Position numbers and translations under genes: made by a program | Source: JADKAC01 sp964492065 | GTDB lineage: Bacteria; Bacteroidota; Bacteroidia; Chitinophagales; BACL12 | Assembly: GCA_964492065.1 (NCBI GenBank) | Contig: CAZBHH010000009.1 | Span: forward strand, 1 to 64,000 | Length of the DNA: 64,000 nucleotides | Direction: 5' to 3' | Notes under the pieces: generated by a model | Told to the model about the DNA's origin: nothing | The model's input: the letters and a program-made list of their open reading frames with translations, nothing else | The model's database searches: none | In this document: positions 25,540 through 34,132 of the stretch, piece by piece | How positions within the stretch are numbered: position 1 is the stretch's first letter | Layout: each line of letters starts with the position of its first letter

Positions 25540-26907
25540 ATGGAATTTATAAAGAATTATATTGAGACCAACAAAGACAATTTACTGAATGAGTTGTTGG
25601 AAGTGTTGCGCATACCTTCCATTAGCGCCGATTCCAAATACAAGCCGGATGTGGAACGCACAGCACAGTGGATGGCTGAAAAATTAAAAGCGGCGGGCGC
25701 CGATAATGTAGAGGTATTCCCGACCGAAGGCCACCCGATAGTGTATGGCGAAAAAATACTGGATGCCGCCCTGCCTGTCGTTTTGGTGTACGGCCATTAC
25801 GATGTGCAACCCCCGGACCCGATGCACCTGTGGAATTCACCGCCGTTTGAACCGGTGGTGAAAGATGGAAAGATTTATGCCCGCGGCGCCTGCGACGATA
25901 AAGGCCAGGTGTATATGCACGTGAAAGCTTTTGAAGCGATGATGCAAAATAATGCCCTGCCATGTAATATTAAATTCCTCATCGAAGGCGAAGAAGAAGT
26001 GGGCTCTGAACATCTCGGCACTTTCATCCGCCGGTACACCGACAAATTATCCTGCGATGTGATACTGATTTCAGATACTTCCATCGTTGCCAACGATGTG
26101 CCTTCCATTACCGTCGGATTGCGTGGACTTGCGTATATGGAAGTCGAAGTTACCGGCCCTAACCGCGATTTGCACAGTGGCGTGTATGGCGGGGCCGTTG
26201 CCAACCCCATCAACACCCTCTGCGATATGATATCCTCGCTGATAGATGCAGACGGACATATAACCATCGAAGGCTTTTACGACGATGTCCAGACAGTGAG
26301 CGAAGCGGAAAGGCTGGAAATGGCAAAGGAACCGTTCGATTTAAACAGTTACAAAAAAGATTTGGGCATTGATGCGGTAAAAGGCGAAAAGGGATTCAGC
26401 ACATTAGAACGTGTTTCCATCCGGCCCACACTGGATGTGAATGGCATTTGGGGCGGATATACGGGCGAAGGTTCCAAAACCGTATTGCCATCCCGTGCGA
26501 GTGCAAAGATTTCGATGCGCTTAGTGCCAAATCAAAATTCAGAAAAGATTGCGGCGCTATTCGAGAAACATATTAAAAAAATTGCTCCGCCTTATGTGCA
26601 CGTAAAGGTCAGCTCACTACACGGCGGCGAGCCGGTGGTTGTGCCTCTGGACTTCCCGCCGATGCAGGCAGCGATGCGGGCAATGGAAAAGACATTCGGC
26701 GTCGCACCGATACCCACCAGGGAGGGCGGCAGCATCCCGATAGTGAAATTATTTGAAGAGGTACTCGGCGCCAAATCCATATTGATGGGCTTCGGGTTAA
26801 ACAGCGATGCCATTCATTCGCCGAATGAAAGCTACGGCTTGTTCAATTACTACAAGGGTATTGAAACCATTCCGTGGTTCTATCACTATTATGCGAGTAA
26901 AAAATAA
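25540..26907 (+). CDS. M20-family dipeptidase
   Basis: 455 aa, cytosolic (no signal peptide). It is a two-zinc aminoacyl-dipeptidase of the M20/M25/M40 group. Metal ligands and catalytic residues are visible in YGHYDVQPPD (His, Asp), RGACDDKGQ (bridging Asp), EGEEEVGSEH (general base Glu and metal Glu), LISDTS (Asp) and the C-terminal SDAIHSPNE (His). The dimerisation domain lies about 180-345. The N-terminal opening and length match the beta-Ala-His or Gly-X dipeptidase group (DUG1/CNDP-like). A strong terminator follows. Confidence 0.92.
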   Translation: MEFIKNYIETNKDNLLNELLEVLRIPSISADSKYKPDVERTAQWMAEKLKAAGADNVEVFPTEGHPIVYGEKILDAALPVVLVYGHYDVQPPDPMHLWNSPPFEPVVKDGKIYARGACDDKGQVYMHVKAFEAMMQNNALPCNIKFLIEGEEEVGSEHLGTFIRRYTDKLSCDVILISDTSIVANDVPSITVGLRGLAYMEVEVTGPNRDLHSGVYGGAVANPINTLCDMISSLIDADGHITIEGFYDDVQTVSEAERLEMAKEPFDLNSYKKDLGIDAVKGEKGFSTLERVSIRPTLDVNGIWGGYTGEGSKTVLPSRASAKISMRLVPNQNSEKIAALFEKHIKKIAPPYVHVKVSSLHGGEPVVVPLDFPPMQAAMRAMEKTFGVAPIPTREGGSIPIVKLFEEVLGAKSILMGFGLNSDAIHSPNESYGLFNYYKGIETIPWFYHYYASKK

Positions 26908-26925
26908 TCGGCAAAAAATTCAATT

Positions 26926-26960
26926 AAAAAGAGGCTGCACTTTGAGACAGCCTCTTTTTT
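26926..26960 (+). terminator. Rho-independent terminator after the M20 peptidase
   Basis: GAGGCTG (26931-26937) pairs with CAGCCTC (26948-26954) over a 10-nt loop. An A-tract precedes it and a T-run follows, so it may work in both directions. Confidence 0.88.
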
Positions 26961-26997
26961 GTTTCACTTATTTCCTGCAATGCACCCGATTGAACTG

Positions 26998-27150
26998 CTA
27001 ACCTTTTATCCATTCCAGGACTACCGCTTCACGGTTGTTTGCAATTTGAATCATATAGATACCGGCGGGTACCTGCGTAAGCGTGATTATCGCATTTTCA
27101 TTTAAATATCCCGGTACGGGTCGTATTTTAAGGAAGTATATTCCGGCGCC
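26998..27150 (-). pseudogene. Remnant of a T9SS type A sorting domain
   Basis: The minus-strand frame directly after the stop codon of the 90-aa gene at 27151 is open for 50 codons. It reads GAGIYFLKIR then VPGYLNENAIITLTQVPAGIYMIQIANN and ends EWIKG-stop. Both GIYFLKI and PAGIYMIQI resemble the last strands of T9SS sorting domains (LPAGIYxLxI, then a short basic end), so it looks like two fused sorting-domain ends. It has no start codon of its own. It is most simply the tail of an exported-protein gene that lost its middle and gained an in-frame stop. Confidence 0.65.
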
Positions 27151-27423
27151 TCAATTTTTTATACATTTTATTGGTGGAAATTCGCACCCTGGTGTAGGCA
27201 CACAAAGAACATCTGTTCTTTTCTTATTATTATCATCTAACGTTACCTGCTCATAAACAGCCCATTCCGGATGAAGATTATTCAATAATTCAATAGAAAT
27301 ATTTGTATTTCGGCCGTGTTGATCTGTTTGTTCGCCGGAATATGCATAGTTTGAATACATTCCAAACACATTGTTGCCAAAGAATATTGCAAAAGCAAAA
27401 CATAATGCATATAAGAATTTCAT
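27151..27423 (-). CDS. Small secreted protein, possibly a truncated T9SS cargo gene
   Basis: 90 aa from the ATG at 27421-27423. An in-frame start at 27462 exists, but a typical signal peptide (MKFLYALCFAFAIFFGNNVFG) begins at 27423. The mature part is about 69 aa, polar, with three Cys near the end (CVPTPGCEFPPIKCIKN). No family is recognised. The next codons after its TGA continue in frame into a sorting-domain-like remnant, so the gene may be the N-terminal piece of a decayed longer gene rather than an intact small protein. Confidence 0.5.
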   Translation of the reverse strand: MKFLYALCFAFAIFFGNNVFGMYSNYAYSGEQTDQHGRNTNISIELLNNLHPEWAVYEQVTLDDNNKKRTDVLCVPTPGCEFPPIKCIKN

Positions 27424-27472
27424 ACTTAACATGTATCTCCAAGATACATTAAATAAATCCACAAACCCTAAC

Positions 27473-28021
27473 TTATTTTAGAGCGGTAAATTGCAGGCTA
27501 TAATGGGTTTCGCGGCTAAACATCGCCTTCTGATTTACGGTGACACTGAAGGATATTCCTGGTTGGTAGGCGTATTCTTTCCGCATGCGATACAACAGAT
27601 TGTTTTCTTCAGCTATGATGTGCAGTGAAACCACTCTTGCATTTTCAAATTGAACGGTACAACTTTTAACCGGCGCTTTACCGGGGGTTGTCGTATAATG
27701 AATGATATAAGACGAATCGGTTATAACGGTTGTATCGGCAATCAGTTTACCCGAGTATTGCGAGGTGTTTAAGTCCAGCTCGGACAGCAACTGCAGGCTG
27801 CTGGCCCACTCGGCTTTAGAAATAATTTTGCGCTCGGTGTTGCCGTCCATTTCCACAATTTTATCGATCCGGGAATCATCGGGAACGGCATGTAAATGTT
27901 CACCTGCATTTAGCCAACCCGGAATATCGAATGCCCGGATTACAGGTTGCCGTACTCCGGGGTGCGTATTGCACCCGCACAGTGCAATACCCAGGGCGAT
28001 ATACAAGACTAGGCGGCGCAT
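27473..28021 (-). CDS. Lipoprotein of unknown function
   Basis: 182 aa. The lipobox is clear: a short Arg-start signal and LCGC with the lipidated Cys at residue 17. The body is beta-rich with no motif I recognise. Its ATG overlaps the gpmI stop by one base (TAATG), so it is translated from the gpmI transcript, an unusual partner for a glycolytic enzyme. It ends 50 bp before the small secreted gene. Confidence 0.75.
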   Translation of the reverse strand: MRRLVLYIALGIALCGCNTHPGVRQPVIRAFDIPGWLNAGEHLHAVPDDSRIDKIVEMDGNTERKIISKAEWASSLQLLSELDLNTSQYSGKLIADTTVITDSSYIIHYTTTPGKAPVKSCTVQFENARVVSLHIIAEENNLLYRMRKEYAYQPGISFSVTVNQKAMFSRETHYSLQFTALK

Positions 28022-29559
28022 TAATTCAGCAATACATTACCGCTCATCGCTTCCGGAATTTGTATTCCCATAACCGACAAAACCGTCGGCGCAATATCGC
28101 CGAGCTTCCCGCCGGATAAACGGCTGTACTGACCGGAATTGTCAATGTAAAACAAGGGAACGGGATGGGTGGTATGGGCGGTATTGGGCGAGCCGTCGGG
28201 ATTAATCATCAGGTCGCTGTTGCCGTGGTCGGCGGTGAGAAAAATCGCATACTCGTTTGAAAGCGCCGATTCCACAATGCGGCCTACGCAACCGTCCACC
28301 GTTTCACAGGCCTTCACTGCGGCTTCAAACACGCCGGTATGTCCCACCATATCGGCATTTGCAAAATTGATGCAGATAAAATCGTACTGCCTGGAGGGTA
28401 TCGCTTCGAGAAGCGCCTCACACAATGCCGGCGCCGACATTTCCGGTTGCAAATCATAGGTGGCCACCTTCGGTGAGTTGATTAATATCCGCCCTTCGCC
28501 CCGGAATTCCTTCTCCCTGCCGCCGGAAAAAAAGAAAGTGACATGCGGGTACTTTTCGGTCTCCGCCATCCGCAGTTGCTGCAAATTATTTTCCTCCAGG
28601 ATTTCTCCCAGCGTTTGGGTTATGTCTTCCTTTTCGAATATCACACCGACATGTTCAAATGCGTGGTCGTATCTCGTCATGGTGATAAAATGCAGTGGTA
28701 TGGCCTGCATGTCCCATTCGGGAAAATCTTCACAGGTCAGCGCCCGGGTAATCTGGCGGCACCTGTCCGTGCGAAAGTTAAAACTGATGACCACATCGCC
28801 TTCTTCGACAACGGCAACCGGTTGGCCGTCTGCCCCGGTAATGGATACCGGTAAAATAAATTCATCCGTAAGTCCATCTTTGTAGCTCGACTCGATTGCA
28901 TCCACGGCGGAAGTGCACTTTTTGCCTTTGCCGTTCACCAACAGGTCATACGCCGATTTAATGCGCTCCCACCGCTTGTCCCTGTCCATGGCATAATACC
29001 TGCCGACGACGCTCGCAATCCTGCCGCCGCTTGTGCGCAGGTGGTCTTCCAGTTGACGGATAAAGCCGATGCCGCTTTTCGGGTCGGTATCTCTGCCGTC
29101 GGTAAATGCGTGAATGAACATCCTGTCGGTGTCAAATCCCGAATCCCGCACGATATCGCACAATGCGGTGAGATGTCGAATATGAGAATGGACACCGCCA
29201 TCGCTCACCAATCCAATCAGGTGTATGTTTTTTCCTTTGTCCCGTGCGTGTTGTATCGCCTGTTGCAGCGCCGCATTCTTTGCCAGCTCTCCCGAGCGTA
29301 TGGCGACGAAAATACGCTGCAATTCCTGGTAAACAATCCGCCCGGCGCCGATGTTTAAATGCCCCACCTCGCTGTTGCCCATCTGCCCTTCCGGCAGCCC
29401 GACAAATTCGCCGTCGGTGCGCAGTTCCGCATTTGGAAACCGCGAATAATAACTATCCACATTGGGGGTATTTGCCTGTGCGATGGCGCTTGCGGCTGCA
29501 TTTTTTCCATGCCCCCAGCCATCCATGATGATGAGTATTACTTTTTTCCGTACCTGCAT
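28021..29559 (-). CDS. gpmI: 2,3-bisphosphoglycerate-independent phosphoglycerate mutase
   Basis: 512 aa, the normal size. It interconverts 3- and 2-phosphoglycerate in glycolysis with two metal ions. The alkaline-phosphatase-type core starts VILIIMDGWGHG (metal Asp13). The phosphoserine nucleophile is Ser63 in GQMGNSEVGH. The inserted transferase domain follows, and metal ligands recur in FANADMVGHTG and LTADHGNSD. An exact TAACTTTG box lies only 4 bp upstream of the ATG, which predicts almost no leader. Confidence 0.95.
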   Translation of the reverse strand: MQVRKKVILIIMDGWGHGKNAAASAIAQANTPNVDSYYSRFPNAELRTDGEFVGLPEGQMGNSEVGHLNIGAGRIVYQELQRIFVAIRSGELAKNAALQQAIQHARDKGKNIHLIGLVSDGGVHSHIRHLTALCDIVRDSGFDTDRMFIHAFTDGRDTDPKSGIGFIRQLEDHLRTSGGRIASVVGRYYAMDRDKRWERIKSAYDLLVNGKGKKCTSAVDAIESSYKDGLTDEFILPVSITGADGQPVAVVEEGDVVISFNFRTDRCRQITRALTCEDFPEWDMQAIPLHFITMTRYDHAFEHVGVIFEKEDITQTLGEILEENNLQQLRMAETEKYPHVTFFFSGGREKEFRGEGRILINSPKVATYDLQPEMSAPALCEALLEAIPSRQYDFICINFANADMVGHTGVFEAAVKACETVDGCVGRIVESALSNEYAIFLTADHGNSDLMINPDGSPNTAHTTHPVPLFYIDNSGQYSRLSGGKLGDIAPTVLSVMGIQIPEAMSGNVLLN

Positions 29560-29563
29560 GTTA

Positions 29564-29571
29564 CAAAGTTA
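29564..29571 (-). promoter_or_regulatory. -7 promoter element for gpmI
   Basis: The minus strand reads TAACTTTG, an exact match. It lies 4 bp upstream of the ATG, so the transcript would start at or next to the start codon. A TTG (CAA at 29597-29599 on plus) lies 25 bp further upstream. Confidence 0.5.
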
Positions 29572-29659
29572 GTTATTTGGCAGGCGGTGTAAAATTCAAC
29601 ATTGTATAATATTGCGTTTTGGTATAATTTTCGTTACCTCTGCATCGAATATATAACCA

Positions 29660-30055
29660 ATGAAAAATCACATGAACAAGGCGCTGCTCATTTTAATGCT
29701 TGCGCCCTTACTGATAATGGCAAGGGTGGCCGGCGATCTCGACTCCATTGCACAGGCAATCCGCACGGGCAATGCGAAGGAACTCGCCTCCTATTTCGAC
29801 ACTACAATAGAAATAAAGATCAACGATAAGGAAGGCGCTTACAGCAAGGCCCAGGCAGAACAGGTAATCAAGGATTTCTTTGTCAAAAACCCGCCCAGAG
29901 GATTTAGCTTTTTGCACGACGGCGAATCGGGGGGCAGTGCGTATTACGCCATCGGCTCGCTGACAACCGCCAACGGAAAGTTCCGTACCTACGTCTATCT
30001 CAAGAAAAAAGGAACTACTTATTTGATCCAGGAATTAAGTTTTGAAAATGAATGA
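29660..30055 (+). CDS. DUF4783 family exported protein
   Basis: 131 aa (a second Met at residue 5 is an alternative start). The N-terminal hydrophobic segment is a signal peptide. The mature domain, with SIAQAIRTGNAKELASYFD and FFVKNPPRGFSFLHDGES, has the NTF2-like look of DUF4783. Its function is unknown. The gene overlaps the nadC start by 8 bp, so the two are probably translated together. I recall DUF4783 genes standing beside nadC in other Bacteroidota. Confidence 0.85.
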   Translation: MKNHMNKALLILMLAPLLIMARVAGDLDSIAQAIRTGNAKELASYFDTTIEIKINDKEGAYSKAQAEQVIKDFFVKNPPRGFSFLHDGESGGSAYYAIGSLTTANGKFRTYVYLKKKGTTYLIQELSFENE

Positions 30056-30911
30056 AATTGAATCGGCGGCATTTATTGAACTGATTGATGCCGTACTCAT
30101 CGAAGACATACAGGAAGGCGACCATACCACAATGGCAACCATTGACCCGGATGCTATCGGCAAGGCAAAATTGCTGGTAAAAGAGCACGGTATCATTGCG
30201 GGTGTTGACCTGGCAGAAATGATACTGAAACACGTGAGCCCCGAGATTGAAGTGGATATTATGATTCCCGATGGCGCCTGGGTGGAGCCGGGATTCCTGG
30301 TGTTTACCGCCACCGGCAGAATACAAGCCTTGCTCATCGCCGAACGCACCCTGCTGAATTTTATGCAGCGCATGAGCGGGATCGCCACGAGAACAAATTT
30401 ATACGTGCAATCCGTACGCGGCACTAAGGCAAAAATCCTGGACACCCGCAAAACCGTCCCCGGTTTGCGGTATTTCGACAAATGGGCAGTGCGCCTGGGA
30501 GGTGGTTATAACCATCGCATGGGCTTGTACGATATGATCATGATTAAAGACAATCACGTGGACTACTGCGGCGGCATTGCAAAGGCTGTCGAACGAGTGG
30601 CACAATACCAGGCGGAAAACGCACTCAGCCTTCCCGTAGAAATCGAAGTGCGCAATATCGATGAAGTCAAACAGGTGCTGGCATGCGGCGGCGTCAACCG
30701 CATTATGCTCGACAATTTTAAACTGGAGGACTTACAAGGCGCCGTAGCGCTCATCGGTGAAAAATTCGAGACCGAAGCCTCCGGCGGTGTAACGCTCGAC
30801 ACGGTATCGGCAATTGCCGCCACCGGCGTCGATTTTATCTCGGTGGGCGAACTGACGCATTCGGTAAATGGGCTCGACATGAGTTTTAAGGCCATGTTGC
30901 ATCCTCACTGA
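30048..30911 (+). CDS. nadC: Nicotinate-nucleotide diphosphorylase (carboxylating)
   Basis: 287 aa from the ATG at 30048; an in-frame TTG two codons earlier is possible. It converts quinolinate and PRPP to nicotinate mononucleotide in de novo NAD synthesis. The family core is visible: LLNFMQRMSGIATRT, KILDTRKTVPGLRYFDKWAVRLGGGYNHRMGL, MIKDNHV, EIEVRNIDE, IMLDNF, ASGGVTL and VDFISVGELTHS. It overlaps the DUF4783 gene by 8 bp. nadA and nadB are not in the window. Confidence 0.95.
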   Translation: MNEIESAAFIELIDAVLIEDIQEGDHTTMATIDPDAIGKAKLLVKEHGIIAGVDLAEMILKHVSPEIEVDIMIPDGAWVEPGFLVFTATGRIQALLIAERTLLNFMQRMSGIATRTNLYVQSVRGTKAKILDTRKTVPGLRYFDKWAVRLGGGYNHRMGLYDMIMIKDNHVDYCGGIAKAVERVAQYQAENALSLPVEIEVRNIDEVKQVLACGGVNRIMLDNFKLEDLQGAVALIGEKFETEASGGVTLDTVSAIAATGVDFISVGELTHSVNGLDMSFKAMLHPH

Positions 30912-30961
30912 GCCTTTTCTAACAACCCCCCGGAAATATTCTGAGGTCGCATTGCATTTTG

Positions 30962-30969
30962 TAACTTCG
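30962..30969 (+). promoter_or_regulatory. Putative -7 element (TTCG variant) for the LtaS-like gene
   Basis: TAACTTCG, one base from TAnnTTTG, 7 bp before the ATG at 30977. The transcript would have a leader of only a few bases. Confidence 0.35.
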
Positions 30970-30976
30970 CAATACA

Positions 30977-32896
30977 ATGTGGAAAGACCAGTTTTTTCAT
31001 CTGAAAACGCTATTTAAACGGCTCGGCATATTACTGATCGTTTATATCATTTGCCGCATCCTGTTTTTTGCCTTTAACCGCAACCTGTTCCCCGAGGTAA
31101 ATATTTCCGAATTCTCGCTGATAATGCTGCATGGGTTGCGCTACGATATCGCATCCATCATCTATATCAATTCGATATTAATACTGATGCATGTGATTCC
31201 CGTTGCGGCTAGGGAAACCTCAACCTATCAGCGCATCATTAAAATATTGTTTTACGTGTGCAACGGGCTGGCCTTATTTTTAGAGGCGGGAGATTTCATC
31301 TATTTCCGCTATGGATTAAAGCGCACCTCGACGCACGAACTGGGCCTGACCAACGACACCAGCGTATTGCCGATGGTGATGAAGGATTATTGGGTGGTTT
31401 TTGTACTGACCTTTATTATCATTTTGCTGGTGGAGTGGCTCTACCGCAAAACCGAGTTTACGGGCAGGTCTAAAAAAAGAGCGCCTTTACATATTCACTA
31501 TCCCGCCCAGATCGCATTGATGCTGCTGGTAATTATGTGCTCGGTGGTGGGCGCCCGCGGCGGCCTGCAACCGGAGGTATTATCGCCAAATGATGCCGGT
31601 GTTGAACTGGGCGACAACCGGTTTTCCGAATTGGTTATCAATACGCCCTTTTCGGTAATTTACGCTTTCGGCCATCGCAGGCTGGAAGAGAAAAACTACT
31701 TTAAACCCGATCACCTCAGCAGTTTTTACAATATCCGGCACAAGGGTACGGGGTATTACAAATGGCCTGATTCCATCCCGCGGCAAAAAGATAATGTCTG
31801 TGTCATTGTCCTGGAGAGCTTTTCAAAGGAATACCTCGGATACTTTTATCCTAAGCGGCATTTCACGCCATTCCTCGATTCGCTGATGCATCAGGGGTTG
31901 TGCTTTACCAATGCCTATTCCAACGGCAAATCATCCAACCAGGGAATTATCGCCATCAACAGCTCTATCCCGGTATTGATGGAAGATCCGTTTATTTCCT
32001 CTGTTTATCGCGACAATACCTTTGTGGGGATCGGTCAGCTTTTAAAACAGGCGGGCTATGGTTCGTATTTCTTTCACGGCGCCAACAACGGCACCATGGG
32101 ATTTGATACGTTCATGGAACGTGCGGGGTTCGACGGGTATTTTGGCAGAAATGAATACGGCAACGACAGCGATTTCGACGGCAGTTGGGGCATTTTCGAC
32201 GAGCCATTCCTCTTGTGGACCGCTGATAAAATGAGTACACTGCCCAAGCCGTTTTTTACCGAGATTTTCACCATCTCGTCGCATCACCCGTTTACCATAC
32301 CGAAACAGTATATCGGAAAATTCCCGAAGGGGGAAATTCCGATGATGGAAACTGTTGCCTATACGGATTACGCTTTGCGGCGATTTTTTGAAGCAGCGAA
32401 AAAGCAACCCTGGTACAATAACACGCTGTTCATTTTAACTGCCGACCACCCGGGGCCGCCCAATCCCGGCAGCTACTTCTACCAAAATCAGGTGGGCGCA
32501 CACGCCACCTGGCTATTGATTTATAAACCCAATGGCCAGTTTAAAGGCACCAGCGATATGGTGGTTCAACAATCGGATATTATGCCTACCGTACTGGACT
32601 ACATCGGGTACTCTGGTAATTACACGGCTTTCGGAAATTCAGTATTCGACACCCTCGCACCGCATTACGTATTTAATTTTCACGCCGGCGAATACATGTT
32701 GCTCGACAGCAATTTTGTATTGCAGTACAACGGTAACTCTGTGTTAGGTCTTTACGATTACAAAAAAGACAGCATGTTGGTAAAGAATTTAAGTGCAGAG
32801 TACCCGGATATCACCCTGAATATGGAAGACCGGCTGAAGGCTATTATTCAGTTACACAACTCGGTGATGATTCACAACAAACTGGCCGGTCAGTGA
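30977..32896 (+). CDS. LTA synthase/sulfatase family phosphotransferase
   Basis: 639 aa. The N-terminal part (about 1-200) has five hydrophobic segments. The periplasmic alkaline-phosphatase-fold domain has the metal Glu in VIVLESFSKEYLG, the nucleophile region SNGKSSNQGIIAI (Ser319/Ser320, where LtaS of Firmicutes uses Thr), ISSHHPFTIP and LTADHPGPP. The family moves phosphoglycerol or phosphoethanolamine headgroups from phospholipids to glycans and releases diacylglycerol. Its stop overlaps the GTG start of a diacylglycerol-kinase-family gene (GTGA), which fits recycling of that product. The acceptor in this Gram-negative organism is unknown. Confidence 0.88.
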   Translation: MWKDQFFHLKTLFKRLGILLIVYIICRILFFAFNRNLFPEVNISEFSLIMLHGLRYDIASIIYINSILILMHVIPVAARETSTYQRIIKILFYVCNGLALFLEAGDFIYFRYGLKRTSTHELGLTNDTSVLPMVMKDYWVVFVLTFIIILLVEWLYRKTEFTGRSKKRAPLHIHYPAQIALMLLVIMCSVVGARGGLQPEVLSPNDAGVELGDNRFSELVINTPFSVIYAFGHRRLEEKNYFKPDHLSSFYNIRHKGTGYYKWPDSIPRQKDNVCVIVLESFSKEYLGYFYPKRHFTPFLDSLMHQGLCFTNAYSNGKSSNQGIIAINSSIPVLMEDPFISSVYRDNTFVGIGQLLKQAGYGSYFFHGANNGTMGFDTFMERAGFDGYFGRNEYGNDSDFDGSWGIFDEPFLLWTADKMSTLPKPFFTEIFTISSHHPFTIPKQYIGKFPKGEIPMMETVAYTDYALRRFFEAAKKQPWYNNTLFILTADHPGPPNPGSYFYQNQVGAHATWLLIYKPNGQFKGTSDMVVQQSDIMPTVLDYIGYSGNYTAFGNSVFDTLAPHYVFNFHAGEYMLLDSNFVLQYNGNSVLGLYDYKKDSMLVKNLSAEYPDITLNMEDRLKAIIQLHNSVMIHNKLAGQ

Positions 32897-33768
32897 AACA
32901 AAAAATAATGTTCATTATAAATCCCGTTGCAGGGATAAAGCATAAAAAGCGAATACCCGCTTTGGTGGAGCGCTATTTGGATCACTCCCGGTTTGAATAC
33001 GCTATCCATTATACGCAATACCGCGGCCACGCCACAGAACTCGCCAGAAAAGCGGTGGAGGACAAATTCGATATCGTCGCCATTGCTGGCGGAGACGGTT
33101 CGGTGAATGAAGCGGCGTTGGGAGTATTGGGTTCCGACTGCGCATTATTAATACTCCCCTACGGATCGGGCAACGGCCTGGCGCATCATCTGGGATACCC
33201 CCGCCATATTGCAAACGTAATTCAATTGCTGAACAACAATCATCGCAAACGCATCGATGTGGGCTGTATTAATGCGCAGCCATTCGTCAGCCTGGTAGGT
33301 ATCGGGTTCGACGCATTTGTGGCCAAGGTGTTCGACCGCGAAAAGACGAGGGGATTTTTAACCTATGCCTGGGCTTCAATGAAAAGCCTGTTCGCTTATA
33401 AACCTTTTGATTATAATATTACTTACGACGGCGGTATCATCACCGGTAAGGCCTATATCATCAACTGCTGCAATTCGAGTCAATACGGTTATAATATTCG
33501 CATTGCACCCGATGCAAAGGTTGACGACGGCATCCTGGATGTGGTAATCATCCGCGATATAAAAAAATGGAGGGCAGTACTCCTGGTATTCCAGGTGATG
33601 TTCCGCAGCCGCAGCATGGAAAAATGTATGCAGCGCTTCCAATGCCGCCGTATGCACCTGGAAACCTGCGGTTACACCTATTTGCAGATAGACGGCGAAA
33701 CGGTGCATAAAGCAAAAGAGTACACATTTACCATTCAGCCTGCCGCACTGCAAATGGTAATTGAATAA
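32893..33768 (+). CDS. Diacylglycerol kinase family lipid kinase (YegS/DgkB-like)
   Basis: 291 aa. It starts with GTG at 32893, overlapping the previous stop by 4 bp; ATG at 32908 is an alternative but would remove conserved residues. The catalytic domain opens MFIINPVAG, carries the nucleotide and catalytic loop IVAIAGGDGSVNEA and LPYGSGNGLAHHLG, and ends with the second beta-sandwich (LQIDGE). These soluble kinases phosphorylate diacylglycerol or related lipids at the inner face of the membrane. The coupling to an LtaS-like enzyme supports diacylglycerol as substrate. Confidence 0.9.
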   Translation: MKQKIMFIINPVAGIKHKKRIPALVERYLDHSRFEYAIHYTQYRGHATELARKAVEDKFDIVAIAGGDGSVNEAALGVLGSDCALLILPYGSGNGLAHHLGYPRHIANVIQLLNNNHRKRIDVGCINAQPFVSLVGIGFDAFVAKVFDREKTRGFLTYAWASMKSLFAYKPFDYNITYDGGIITGKAYIINCCNSSQYGYNIRIAPDAKVDDGILDVVIIRDIKKWRAVLLVFQVMFRSRSMEKCMQRFQCRRMHLETCGYTYLQIDGETVHKAKEYTFTIQPAALQMVIE

Positions 33769-33772
33769 CTCC

Positions 33773-33780
33773 TAATTTCG
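33773..33780 (+). promoter_or_regulatory. Putative -7 element (TTCG variant) for the SUI1 gene
   Basis: TAATTTCG lies 4 bp before the ATG at 33785 and just after the lipid kinase stop. It would give a leaderless or near-leaderless message. Confidence 0.35.
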
Positions 33781-33784
33781 AAGT

Positions 33785-34129
33785 ATGAATAAGAAGAAAA
33801 AAAATAACGGAGGCCTTGTTTATTCCACCGATCCCGATTTTAAATTTCCCGATGCGGGGGATGAAGCATCAGAACCGGTATTACCGCAACACCAACAATT
33901 GAAAATACGCTTTGAAAAAAAACACAGGGGCGGCAAGGAGGTAACCATCATCGATGAATTTATTGGTCCTGACGCCGACTTAATCGCTTTGGGAAAAGAG
34001 CTGAAAACAAAATGCGGTACCGGCGGCAGCGTGAAAGACGGGATGATAATTATCCAGGGCGATCACCGAAAGAAAATCGGGGAGATACTCACCAAACTCA
34101 ACTATACATTTAAATTCGCCGGAGGGTAA
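33785..34129 (+). CDS. SUI1/YciH-like translation factor (eIF1 homologue)
   Basis: 114 aa. A charged N-terminal tail is followed by the SUI1 domain (about 35-114): IRFEKKHRGGKEVTII, LGKELKTKCGTGGSVKDG and IIIQGDHRKKIGEIL are diagnostic. Bacterial members resemble eukaryotic eIF1 and archaeal aIF1 and are thought to tune start-site selection. It is a single gene that converges with csaA, 3 bp apart. Confidence 0.93.
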   Translation: MNKKKKNNGGLVYSTDPDFKFPDAGDEASEPVLPQHQQLKIRFEKKHRGGKEVTIIDEFIGPDADLIALGKELKTKCGTGGSVKDGMIIIQGDHRKKIGEILTKLNYTFKFAGG

Positions 34130-34132
34130 TAC

